Assembly: GCA_024345305.1 (NCBI GenBank)
Contig: BRON01000010.1
Span: forward strand, 806,001 to 870,000
Source: Mrakia gelida
Lineage: Eukaryota > Basidiomycota > Tremellomycetes > Cystofilobasidiales > Mrakiaceae
Length of the DNA: 64,000 bases
Direction of reading: 5' to 3'
Both the position numbers and the translations under genes were made by a program. The notes beneath the pieces are model-generated. The model ran no database searches. It was not told the origin of the DNA and saw only the letters and a program-made list of their open reading frames with translations. Below, one piece after another: positions 39,631-49,817 of the stretch (its first letter is position 1; the number at the start of each line of letters is the position of its first letter).

Positions 39631-42600
39631 ATGTCGTCTCGACGTCTCCCTCCCCGCTCCTCCACCACCCTCGATCCCAAGACTCCGACTCCCTCTTCCT
39701 CCTCTCAACAACTCGTCTCTGAGCTCAGCGACCAGCTCACTCCTCGGCTCTCTACCTCTGCTCGAACAACAACTCGGTCAGGTCAAACCCCTTCATCAAG
39801 GCGTCAACCAGCCAGAACTCCAACAGCAGTAGCATCCACCTCCAAGCTCACGAGGGAAGGAGCACCTTCTACGGGTCCTGGGACTGGGAAGGGGAAAGGT
39901 CGAGCGGCTGAGCTTCGGACGGAGGAGGGAGGAGGAGGAGGGGAAGGAGGAAGGAGGTCATCAACACCTTCTCGTCGTCGAGCTCAACCATCCACCAACA
40001 CCCCATCCACATCCACCCCCGTCGTTCCACCACAACGACAAACGAGATCCCAATCAACTCAGTCGATCTCAACTTCGTCCGAACAAGAGGAGGTCTCTCA
40101 ATCCGAAGAAGACGACGAAGAGGAGGAGCTGGAGGAAGTCAAGCCCAACGAACGAGAATCCGCTTTCCACGCTGCTGCTGCAGCCCTACACGATTTCTAC
40201 ATCTCTGCTCCAGCTGGGAGAGAGATCAATAGACCAACGGAGGAGTTGTTGTTTGGGGTTTTGAGCTGTACGTTGCTCGTCTTCCTTCCTTCCTTCGCTC
40301 CGACCAAGCTCACCTCTCTCCCTCCTCCCTCTCTCCTCCCACCTCTCACCGACCTCCGACCCCCACCCACCCACCCACCCCCGCCCGCCAGCCCACAAAT
40401 CCTTCCTCTTCCCATCAGCCACCCTCTCCTACATCCTCCCTTCGACCCTCCCTCCAACCACCTCCCCCTACCTCCGCTCAGCCGTCGCCCTCGCCAACAA
40501 AGCCACCCTCCTTCACGCCGTTCTGCTTCCCTCGACCGCTGGGACGGAGAAGGAGAGAGTCGATGCCTTCGAGGAGGCTTGGGAGGCTTTCGTGCAGGTG
40601 TGGGCGGCGGATAAGGAGGAAGGGTTGCAGGTCCATGATGGGGTGTTGGTGTTGATGGTGGATTTTGGGACGCAGGTGAGTTGGGCCGGGTCGAGCTTTT
40701 GACGTGTCGCTCGCTGAGCTGAGCAGACCAGACCAGAAACGCTCAACCTTTGCTTTTGCTCGATCGCTTCGCTCGCCCAGCTCTACATCCTCAAAAACCC
40801 CGGCAACCTCAACGCGAGCGACCGAGACTCTCTCCTGTGGGATTACTTCTCGTCCACCCTCCTCTCGCGACAAGGCGTCCTTTCTGTGGACAGGGAAGAT
40901 AGACTGAGGAGTCAGTTGCAGATGAGGTGGAAGAGTTTGAGTCAGGAGAGGGTTAGGAAGGTGAGCATCAACAAACCCGGACCCACACCTCGTCTCTCGT
41001 ATCTCGAACGCGTCGATCTCTCGCTGACTTTCTTCGTCTCGACGCGTTATTTCAGCTCCAAAACACCCCCACCGCCGATCTCCCAACGACTTTCTCCTAC
41101 TTCGACTTCGAAAGGGAGCTCATCAACTCGTGCAGAGCGAGGAGAAGACTCGACGCCCGTGGTCGCGGTGGTGGTTCTTCCCTTCTTCTCGAGGAGGAGG
41201 AACATCAAGTACCCCTGAGGGAGGAGGAGGAGGAGGAGGAGGGACGACCGATCAAACGAGCTAGGAAAAGCGAGGTACGTCGCTTCGTCTCTTACCCACC
41301 CAATCCCTTCCTTCTCTTCGTTTCCTCTCCTCGTTCGTCTCCCTCACTCACTCCCACTCCCCTTCCCACTCCCTCGCCAGCCCGCTCCTCCTCGTCGCCT
41401 CACAACCTCCACCTCCCTCTCCGTCTCAGCTCGGAAACCCTCCAATCCCACGTCTTCATCCGCCAACGCAGCAGCATCCCGTCGTCGTTCCCTCCCCACA
41501 AATCTCGCCGCCACCTCCTCCAACGCAAGCACCTTCCAACTCCTCTCCCCTCGACCACCTCAAGGATCCTACCCCCTCCCTCCAATCCCGCCAGCTACTG
41601 CAGCAAGACGCCGGTCGAGCGGACCGAGGTACTCCGTCATGCCTGTCAGGCAGGAGGATCTGACGAGCGGGAGTGAGAGTGAAGCGAGTGCGAGTGGGGA
41701 CGAACCCGAGCCGGAGGAGGAGAAGGACCCGTCGAGCAGTGCGAGCGAGGACGAGCCGGAGCCTGAACCGGTAGAAGTCGTTGGTTCGGAGCCGCCGAGC
41801 AGTGAGGAGAGTGGGAGTGAGGAGTCAGCGTCGGGTTCTGAGGAGGAAGAGGAGGAGGAGGAAGAGGGAGAAGGGGAGGGTGAAGCGACTCCTCGACCTC
41901 CTCGACGCGTCGTAGCTGAGGTTGAGGTTGCTGAGGAGAGTGAGAGCGAGGAGGATGAGAGTGAGAGTGAGGAGGAGGGGTTGGAGGAGACGGAGGAGTT
42001 GGTTGGGCTGGAGGACGAAGCGGAGGAGGATGAGGAGGAGGATGAGGAGGAGCCTGGGTTGGGCGTTGGTGCGAGGGGAGAGATGGAGGTTGATAGGGAG
42101 CAGGAGGAGTTGGAAGATGAGGATGAGGAGGATGGAGTGGTGGTAGAAGATGAAGGGGTGGTGGTAGAGATGGGAGAAGAGGAGGAAACTGGGTTCGTTC
42201 GAGGAGGTTCAGATCTAGCGTGAGTCTTCGGTTCGTTTGAGCGAGGTTCGCGAGAGCCTTCGCTGACCTTTCCTTTTCGTTCTTCGTCTTTGGTGCCTTC
42301 AGTGAGAGTGTGTTGGCTGTTAACCTCGGAGAGGAAGACTGGGATGCAGTCATGGCTCAAGCAGCTGAGGAGGATGCGCTGAGGTTCGTTTCGACGCGTC
42401 TCGTTCCGTCGTTCGTTCTTCTTTTCCGAAACGACGGACTCACGCCTCGATCCCTTCTTCTTTCCCTTTATTTGATCACACAGGCGACTCTCTCTTCCTC
42501 CCTCCGAACGAAACCCCTCCCTCGCTCCCCTCGACAAAGGCAAAGGACGCGCCGAGCCTCGTCTACCCTTCGTCGCCGCTCCCGCTCTCGACGACTACAA

Positions 42601-43912
42601 CGACATGAACGACAACGACTTCCAGCCTTACGATCCTCAACCCAGTCCACCTCCTCAACGACTTCCTTCCTCCTCCACTCGTCAAACCAAACCGCATCCT
42701 CCGCCAAAGAAACCTCGACCCTCAAAACGACAAAATACCTTCGACGACGATCCCTCCGACGACGACGACGACGCCGAACCACCTCAAGGACTCAAGAAAA
42801 CACCCCTTTCTACACGAATCCTCCCCTCCGCCCCCTCCACCTCAGCATGGGCGGTCCCAACCGATCGTCGTCCACCTTCCGCCTCTTCCTCAACCGCCAA
42901 CGCGGCCTTCCCCACCCGAATCCGCCATCGCAGCATCTCCTCGTCCATCGACCCGATGCTGATCCAGCAGCGGGTGCTGGTGAGGAAGGAGAGGGAGAGG
43001 GAGGAGGAGGAACGAAGGAGGGTTGAGGAGGAGAGAAGGGCGGAGTACTTTGGGGACGAGTATCGAGGGAAGAGTCGAGAGCGAGGAGAAGAGTTGGAGG
43101 ATAGGGAGACGGGAGGATACTGGGATCAGGAGGAGTTGGCTTTTTTCTTGGAGGAGGCGATGATGTTGAGTCCGAGGGAGACGCAGCCTTGGGATAAGCT
43201 TATTTCGTGAGTCGCGTTCTCCTTTCGTTCTTTCTCGACTCGACCTCGGTTGCTGACCTTTCGCTTCCCTCTCCTTCGCTTCGTTTCGTTTCGGTTTGTG
43301 CCTCGCTGTAGACTCTACGGTCCCAACGGTACGGAGAACACCAACCTTCGTCGTCGAACGAACGTCAACCTCAAGGACAAGATGCGAAACTACCTCCATG
43401 CCAACTACCCCTCGTCCGGAACCAAACCTGTCCTAGGCCCGCTGATGAGGTTCCTCAGTAGGGATGATCCGAGGAGGATTGCTTGGCTCGGTGAGTTGCT
43501 CAAACTCTCTCTCCCTTCCTCTGCTCGTTCGTCGCGTCTCGAAACTGACGCGCGTTCGTTTTGTGTTTTGCGAACAGAGGAAGAAGAGAAGAAGAAGAAC
43601 CCTGAACTTCCTGCTCTCTGGCAGAAGAAGAAGAGTGGTGGGCAGCCGAGGAAGAGCACGAGATGGAAGGGCAAGGGGAAGAAGAAGGAGGTGACGGTTC
43701 ATGGGGTGGTGGATTCGGACGAGGAGGAGGAGCTGGAGGGGAACGAGTTGGAGGATGTTGAGGAAGAGGAGCAGGAGCCTGTCGAGGAGATGGAGGAGGA
43801 GGAGGATGGGGACGAAGGGGAGGAAGAACTAGTGGAGGAGGCTGAGGAGCAGGAGGTTCCGAGGAGGAGAACGAAGAGGGCGACGGCGAGGAAGGGTGTC
43901 GTCGCGTCTTGA
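39631..43912 (+). CDS. TRF-like protein: helical N-half and C-terminal Myb/telobox domain
   Basis: Candidate telomere-repeat binding factor of the TRF/Taz1 type. Start at 39631 (MSSRRLPPRSSTTLDP), then about 170 residues of Ser/Thr/Pro low complexity. A predicted all-helical region follows at about 40150-41150 (RESAFHAAAAALHDFYISAP, SAVALANKATLLHAVLLPS, FEEAWEAFVQVWAADKEEG, LINSCRARR). It is the place where TRFH dimerisation domains sit. A long acidic linker covers 41640-42230. At 43110-43400 comes a single Myb-like repeat, TGGYWDQEELAFFLEEAMML with WDKLISLYG, ending in NVNLKDKMRNYLHANY. That matches the telobox pattern VxLKDKxRN, with Met for the usual Trp. An acidic and basic tail ends GVVAS-stop at 43912. 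General Myb/SANT proteins are the alternative reading. Confidence 0.7.
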
Positions 43913-44035
43913 TCTCGATTCGATCGATCTATCTAGGGGTTTCTTGTTCTCATGTCTGAACGTTTTCATCCTGCTTGTGGTTTTCAGTTTCTCCATCTCT
44001 GAAGAAATCTTCTCGAGAGGAGAAAATGACGTCCG
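43845..44035 (+). repeat. Shared gene 3' end, copy 1
   Basis: The last about 65 coding bases and about 120 following bases of the telobox gene resemble 46430-46625. Shared blocks include the GCGACGGCGAGGAAGGG run, CGTCGCGTCTTGA, a CGATCTATCTA-like run and CTCATGTCTGAA. The match is about 70-80 percent by eye, with small gaps. Confidence 0.7.
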
Positions 44036-44139
44036 GTCACGACCGTTCGATTTCGTCGAAGCTCGCACACCTCCCCCTCCCACCCTCCCTTCGTCGAGCT
44101 TCCAACGCTCACCACCCCTCCAAAACGAACACCCAAACC

Positions 44140-46268
44140 ATGTCAGAACAACCCTCTCTCCCAACTGCCTCTACCTCCGCTACCTCCTCGTCGACTCGCA
44201 AAGGCAAACGAAGAGCGACCGACCGCGAGTTCTTCTCCCATGTCTCCCCTCCTCCCCTTCCGTCCTCCTCCCCCTCCTCCTCCTCCCCCGAATCAGTCGA
44301 AGAGCCTCGCCCAAAGAAGGCTCGTAACGAGAGGGTCCGGAAGCCAAAGGTGAAGAAGATCGCTGTTTGGAAGGATATTCAGCCGTGGAAGGAAGGGGAC
44401 GATCCGATGGGTCGATTCCCTTTGGAAGTCTTGGATCTGTGAGCTCTATTTGCCTCGTTCCGGTGAGTTCTTTGGAGGCGGAAGAGCTGACTCGAGACGC
44501 TTTGGATGTATAGGATCATCTCTATTGATTCGGATCTTGATGTGAGTGGATCTGGGGAGGAGGGAGGGAGAGCTGAAGCGCGCTCGAGAAGGAACTCGAG
44601 GGGTCGAGCCAGAGCTCACTTCTTCCCTCTTGCTTCTTCGTTCGTTGCTCGACGTATCAGCTTCGAGATCATCTCGCTCTCGCTGCGACTTGCCGATACT
44701 TCAGGACTTGCTATTGAGACGGTGAGTTTCAAGGAGGGCAGGAGGCGCTGTTGAGCTTCTTCGTTCTGGGCTGACCTCGCTGTCTTTCTCTCTTTCTTTG
44801 GTTCCAGTCGTCTTCCATGTGAGTAGCTCTTGGTTAGGGCCGAACAGCCTCTACCTATCGAAAGCGTCGAACGGGAGTAAAACTATAGGCAGCTTTTGTT
44901 TGTAGCAGCTGACCCTCTTTCCCTATCCCTCCCACACCCCCCCCCCCCGGTTCCTCCCTCAGGTCCTCTTCCAAGCTGCTTTCCCTCAGCTCGCACGTCA
45001 CTCCGTCGCCAAGATTGATACCTCCAACAATGGACACCCTTGTTTCATCGACAGATTCTCCCTCAACCAACCTCAAATCCCTGGACCTTTTGAACGATCC
45101 TTCAACGAAGCTCGTCGTATCTTCTCGTCAGGTCGCTCGCTCGTCGGAGCTGGAGGATGGACCGGCTGGGGACTCTCTCGAACCGAGTACGACGCCAACA
45201 AGAAGGACGCCGAAGAGCGGAAGGAGGTCTTGAGCTCAGCTCTTGCTCAGTATTGGGACGATCGACCGGTCGTGGTAGAGACGGACGAAGATCAGACGGA
45301 CGAAGAGCTCGGGCGCGAATACTGGGGGGAGGACGACTGGGATGCCTTGTCGGAGGAGCGCAAGGAAGAATCCAAGAAGAGTCAGCAGAAGATTGAGCTG
45401 GGACATGCTCGGTATCTGAGGAGATCTGCTAGGGCTGTTCTTCGGGACGTACACGTGTGAGACGATTTCCTTCTTTCCTTGTTTCGTCGTCGTCGTCGCG
45501 TTCTGACCTTTCCGCCCTGGTTTTCTCTCTCTGTCAGTCTCGATCCAGATCCGGCCGACCAACCTCTTGTCCACACTGTGATCTACAGACCCGTCTCTCG
45601 ACAGGTCGATCACGATCCTTGGCCGAGCGAATGGAGGGCAAAGGTCGCTGAAGTCGTCTTGGGACCGAGTATCAACAAGACGGCGAGTCCCTCGCTTCCC
45701 TTCCTCCTTCTCGGGCTCTCGCTAATCATCTTTTCCGTTTCTTCTCCTTCTCAGAATGCCAAGAACCAGTACAAGGTCTCGGATCAAGAGCTTCTCGGGC
45801 TGAAGGAGAGGACCGACAATGTTCGTTGACCCCCTCTTTTGCTTTCGCTGTTCGCTCTCAACCAGCTCACCGATATCTCGCTCTCCCTTATTCTTCAGCT
45901 TGAAGCAAGCAGAACCTCCACATGGTACTACAGGGCTGCCGTTGAAGCTCTCTCGCTGCGATCTCATGGAGGAATCAACGGACACGCTGAACATCTGTGA
46001 GCTTTCCGAGCGTGAGACGCGTCGTTCGTCTTCGTCTTCTCCTTGCTCGACGCTGACTCTTCGCTCCTCTTCCATCGTTTGTCCTCTGTCGCAGGGCCAA
46101 GCTCGAGGCTAGGAAGGAGAAAACTCACGCCACTCGAGTCAAGAACGGAACGTTCGTCCTTGTTCGCTTCTTGCTTCCTTCATTCCACCTCTCTCCCTCT
46201 ACTACTGACGCGACGTCCCCTTCGCGTCAACTTCTCTCTCCAGCGTCGAACCCTCCTACTTAACGTGA
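44140..46268 (+). CDS. F-box-like nuclear-type protein
   Basis: Start at 44140 (MSEQPSLPTASTSATSSS). A basic nuclear-localisation-like segment, KKARNERVRKPKVKK, precedes KIAVWKDIQPWKEGDDPMGR and the F-box start FPLEVLDLIISID. Downstream exons read VLFQAAFPQLARHSVAKID, CFIDRFSLNQPQIPGPFERS, YWDDRPVVVETDEDQTDEEL and TSTWYYRAAVEALSLRSHGG. They finish KLEARKEKTHATRVKNGT plus VEPSYLT-stop at 46266-46268. An alternative last exon would run on to about 46500 through an acidic Asp-rich frame. One intron near 44820-44960 carries a run of 12-13 C bases just before its acceptor. Expected role: SCF ubiquitin-ligase adaptor, by analogy only. Confidence 0.65.
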
Positions 46269-46429
46269 ACTCGGGTGGGTGGAGCTTGACCGATGCGCTC
46301 AGTTTATCTCACAGCGTTTCGAACGGAGCCAGAGTCTGTGGATGAATCGGACGAGGGCGACGACGACGACGATGACGATGACGAGGTGGACGTTGCCGCT
46401 GGCGGCTGCCTCAGGGACGGGACGATGGA

Positions 46430-46625
46430 AGGAGGAGGAGAAGGAGGATCCGAAGAGAAGGACGACGAGGGTGACGGCGAGGAAGGGCTCGTCGCGTCTT
46501 GATTGATTCGGTCGATTCATCTATCTATCAAAGGGTTCATCATTCTCATGTCTGAAGTCCTTGATTGCGCCTGCGTTGCCGCTCTCTCCATCTGGAAGAT
46601 TCTGTTCAGAGAAAGGGAAGTGTTG
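46430..46625 (+). repeat. Shared gene 3' end, copy 2
   Basis: Counterpart of 43845-44035. It contains GGTGACGGCGAGGAAGGG, CGTCGCGTCTTGATTG, CATCTATCTATC and CTCATGTCTGAAG in the same order. It lies just downstream of the F-box-like gene, or forms its alternative last exon. The reading frame relative to copy 1 is shifted by an indel. Confidence 0.7.
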
Positions 46626-46920
46626 TTCGCCCACGGTCGCGACCGTCAATCCCTTCGAAGTTGAGTATTTGAGAGCGAGGACTCGCCAATGGGGAGTCGG
46701 ATTCAGCTTTCAGCTCGAGATGAAGGTGGAGATCAAAATCGTCGAGAGTCATTCTTGAAAAGGGAGGAGGGGAAGGTCGACGAGGTCCTCCGAGCCACAC
46801 ATCTCGACGCGTCGAGGTCGCGAAGAGCGATGGAAAAACAGAGAGAAAGAAGACCTATCGAAGTGGATCCTATACAATTGGCTTCTCTCATCATCGTACG
46901 TGCGGATGGATTACGAGAGT

Positions 46921-47375
46921 AAGATCACAGTGCCCTCACGAGCTCAAATTCGCTCAACGCGTCGCACACTCAACGAGTTGATTCGTTCGTTTGACGTTCT
47001 CTGACCGTTCAGAGAGTCTCAGCTGACCAGATTTTCGCTCGAAAGGCTCGGAGAACGAATTCTTCTAGCTCGGGTACTCTAAAGTGCTCTCGAAACAATT
47101 TTGAGACCCAGGGATCGAACCCGCGCGTTTATCTCTCGCCATCTTTTTCTTTTCTAGATCCTCTTCCCTTCAGGCTCCCTCCTTCCTCCCTCCCTCTCTA
47201 GATTTGCTCACTATCAAAAGCATGTAGACCCGAAGGCCCCGACGTTTCGCCCAGTAAGCAGGTCTCCTTAGCTACCAGAGCTCAACGTCGTTTCTCGTCT
47301 TAGTGAACCTCATTGGACTGCTTCAAGAAAGAGTACAGTCCAAGTCGTCGATTAGCACGCTATGCCCAATCATAG
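46921..47375 (-). repeat. Dispersed repeat with tRNA-like boxes, fullest copy
   Basis: Read on the minus strand. It starts near 47375 with an A-box-like hairpin (GGCTATGATTGGGCATAGC). It continues through a conserved core, AACGACGTTGAGCTCTGGTA and GTCGGGGCCTTCGGGTCTAC. It then reaches a B-box (GGGTTCGATCCCTGGGTCTC, about 47104-47125), followed by a tail of about 180 bases to 46921. The core recurs at 55860-56170 and 63180-63500, and the tail at 62502-62682. A- and B-boxes are about 230 bases apart, far more than in a tRNA. A SINE-like element or an RNA polymerase III transcript family is the best reading. Confidence 0.75.
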
Positions 47376-47897
47376 CCGGCTGAGCCAACGTCGATTGTTT
47401 GGAGTAACCAGCTGGAAGAAAGAAAGCGCGGTCGGCGCGAGTTGAGTCGGAGTGAAAAGTCTGGCTTCTTTGAGTTCTGTAAGATATCCAGGCTCACCCT
47501 GAATCTCGGGAATGTAAAGGAGAGGCAGCGACCTCTCTTTCGTCAAAGTAGAACCTCGCAGAAATCGAGATGGGCAAGTATCGAGTCTCGAGAACGACAC
47601 GACGCGTCGTGACTTGTGAGTCGAGCGACTTCCGACCTTGAACGGGGGGCGATCGAGCTGAGATTGGCTGAGAGGAACTTCTCGGACGAGGAGGCGAGAT
47701 AGAGATGTCAGCAAAGAAGCTTCGACCTTCGACTCGAGCCAGGCTAATCGTGTTTTGGACCGTTGACATTAATCGTTGAAGTAAAAGTAGGGCGTGTGCG
47801 TACGTAAAGAAAGGGACGATGCTAAAAGACGATACAGTCTGAAATGATGCGAGACCTAACAAAGAAACGATCTAGAAACTAAGACGAGCCGAGAGGT
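47376..47897. other. Intergenic, repeat to membrane-protein gene
   Basis: About 520 bases with open frames on the minus strand that show no splice pattern or conserved residues. It contains one GACGCGTCG site (about 47603). Nothing recognised. Confidence 0.4.
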
Positions 47898-48755
47898 TTA
47901 GACAGCGTAGTTTCCACCCCGCCTCGACGTGTGGTGAGCGTGAGAGGTTCGTCCGACCGTAAGGAAAGCGACCAAGACCAAAAAACTCAAGGCCATGTTG
48001 ACCCAGGCGACGATCTCGATGGTCTTGATCTGAACAGGAAGAAGAAGAAGAGAGGAGCGGAAGGTCAGCGACGGCGACGACGCGAGGAGGGAAGAAGAGC
48101 GAGCTCGAGTTGAACGAACCTTGTGGCAGGTGGAGACTCCTCCGGATCTGATTCCTCCGCATCGAACGACCCCGTGGTAGAGGAGGTGGAGGGCGATAGC
48201 GTCGGCGAGCCAGCTGTGAGAGGGAGGGAATGGAAAGCGAGGTCAGCGAAAGCTGAAACGAGCGAGGGGCGAGAGCGAACGAGAGGGAGGACGAACAAGA
48301 CGAAGTTGGCAAAAACGAAGATGGAGTGGTGAAGCCAGTGGAAGATAGTCTGAGGAGGGAAAGGAAAGAGAGATAGAAGATGAGAAAGGTCAGCTCCATC
48401 TTGAAAGGAAGAAGAGAGGAGGGAAGACGAGAAGGACTCACAGAAACAAACGAAACCGCAAGGAAGACGAGCGAGAGAGTCACACCGAAGACACCGCAGA
48501 ACAAGCTGTAGTTGATTCGGTGCTTCTCTGCTCCGACGACAGGGAACTCTCCGTTCCTTCGCTCGTGGACGAGGTCAGCCGAGAATCCTAGCCCGACCGC
48601 GGAGACTGAAGACGAGAGCGAAGTGAGGAGGAGGAGAGGTCGAGGTCAGGACTCGTCGAGTGTTTTGGCGAGGGAGAGCGAGGAGGAGAGGACTTACCGA
48701 TGAGGAGAAGGATGAAGAGGAGAGGAAGGTGTCGGTCGAGAGCGTTGATGGCCAT
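47898..48755 (-). CDS. Four-span membrane protein, MARVEL-like topology
   Basis: Start at 48755 (MAINALDRHLPLLFILLLIG), stop at 47898-47900 after RRGGNYAV. Spliced exons give four hydrophobic segments: HLPLLFILLLIG with SAVGLGFSADLV, then LFCGVFGVTLSLVFLAVSF, IFHWLHHSIFVFANFVLFV and EIVAWVNMALSFLVLVAFL. The loop between the first two reads RNGEFPVVGAEKHRINYS. Short ends and four helices suit MARVEL-domain or related fungal plasma-membrane proteins. No catalytic motif. Four introns in phase. A decayed copy of its first exon and 5' flank lies at 62760-62945. Confidence 0.75.
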
Positions 48756-49817
48756 TTCTGAGAAAAGAAAGAGAAGGAAGGAGGGAGGGAAGGAAGGAGC
48801 GAAGGTCAACAAGGTCCGCCGAGATCCCCCTCCGACGCGTCGAGCTCGCGAGAAAGAAAGAGCGAGCATGGACTCACTGACTGAGTGTTGAGGGTTGTTT
48901 GAGGTGGTAGTTGGGAGGTGAGGAGGTGGGTGTTGATGATGAACGAGAGAAAAAGGCAACCCAGCAGCTTTTATAGACGAGGAAACGGACCTGATGACGC
49001 TCGTTCAGCCCCCTGGAAAACTCGTCGTAGCAACAAAGGAGTCCGACTTCCAGAGATCTCCTGAGTAGCGAGCATTCCTTTTAGTACTCCGCGTTGATCG
49101 GCTGGCGCTAGCTGTGACGGAAGGAAGGAAGGATGACGGCGAGAGCGGAGGAGGGAGAGGGGTGTTGACTCGACGCGACGAGTTCCCTCTCGGGAAGGAA
49201 GCTCGAACTGTGCGAGTTCCTCTACCTGGCTAGGAGAACGGGTAAGGGGAAGAGGCTTTTGTTAGCTTGGAGCAGGCTGAGTGCTAGACCTGTCGATCGT
49301 GGAGTGGGAAACTCACAATAGAGTCGCGAGCTCGCGGCGTCTTGTGCTCGACCAGCACGACCTTCCCTCCGCTGAGCTGGTGACGCGCACGCCTTCCTTC
49401 CTGTCGGAATCAGATCTGTCATTGTTTGGAAGATTTGTTTGACGTGGGGGCGAACGGGCCGGAGCAAGGACGTACAGGAGGGAAGCGAGCGCATGGACGC
49501 GTTTCGAAGATTGGGGCTGAACGAAAGGCTCGGAAGCTTCTAGAGAAATCCTGGAAGGGCGAACGAAGGATTGAAGACTTGAGTGAGAGTTAGTGAACGA
49601 AAGAGCAGGGAGGAAGCGAAGAGGATGGGAAGCTCGCACGAGAGGAGAAGAGGGAGAGAAAAGTTAAGTCGCCCATCTAATCGAGTCGAACGTCACCGAA
49701 GAGAAACCCCTTCATCCCTTCCTTCCTACAACATTCCAGCCAGATAACTAAAGAACGAGAGAGAGATAAACACTCTTACAACACAAACCAAACCAATAGA
49801 ACCTTCCTATCCCGTCC
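48756..49817. other. Long intergenic stretch
   Basis: 1062 bases. The first 250 hold the promoter and a probable 5' UTR intron of the membrane-protein gene (acceptor just before its ATG). From 49000 to 49650 several minus-strand open frames overlap but lack recognisable motifs or consistent splice sites. I see no gene, tRNA or repeat. Confidence 0.4.

Noticed and set aside
41569..42543. A 324-codon Ser-rich minus-strand ORF.
   Set aside because: It is the antisense shadow of the acidic linker of the telobox gene, whose + strand frame continues through correct splice sites.
46689..46922. A 77-codon + strand ORF between the F-box-like gene and the repeat.
   Set aside because: No splice sites, no conserved residues, and composition like the surrounding intergenic DNA.
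47100..47130. A tRNA gene suggested by the T-arm-like GGTTCGATCCC sequence (also at 56115 and 63450).
   Set aside because: No acceptor stem, anticodon arm or D-arm lies at tRNA spacing. The matching A-box-like sequence is more than 200 bases away, and the T-stem pairs poorly.
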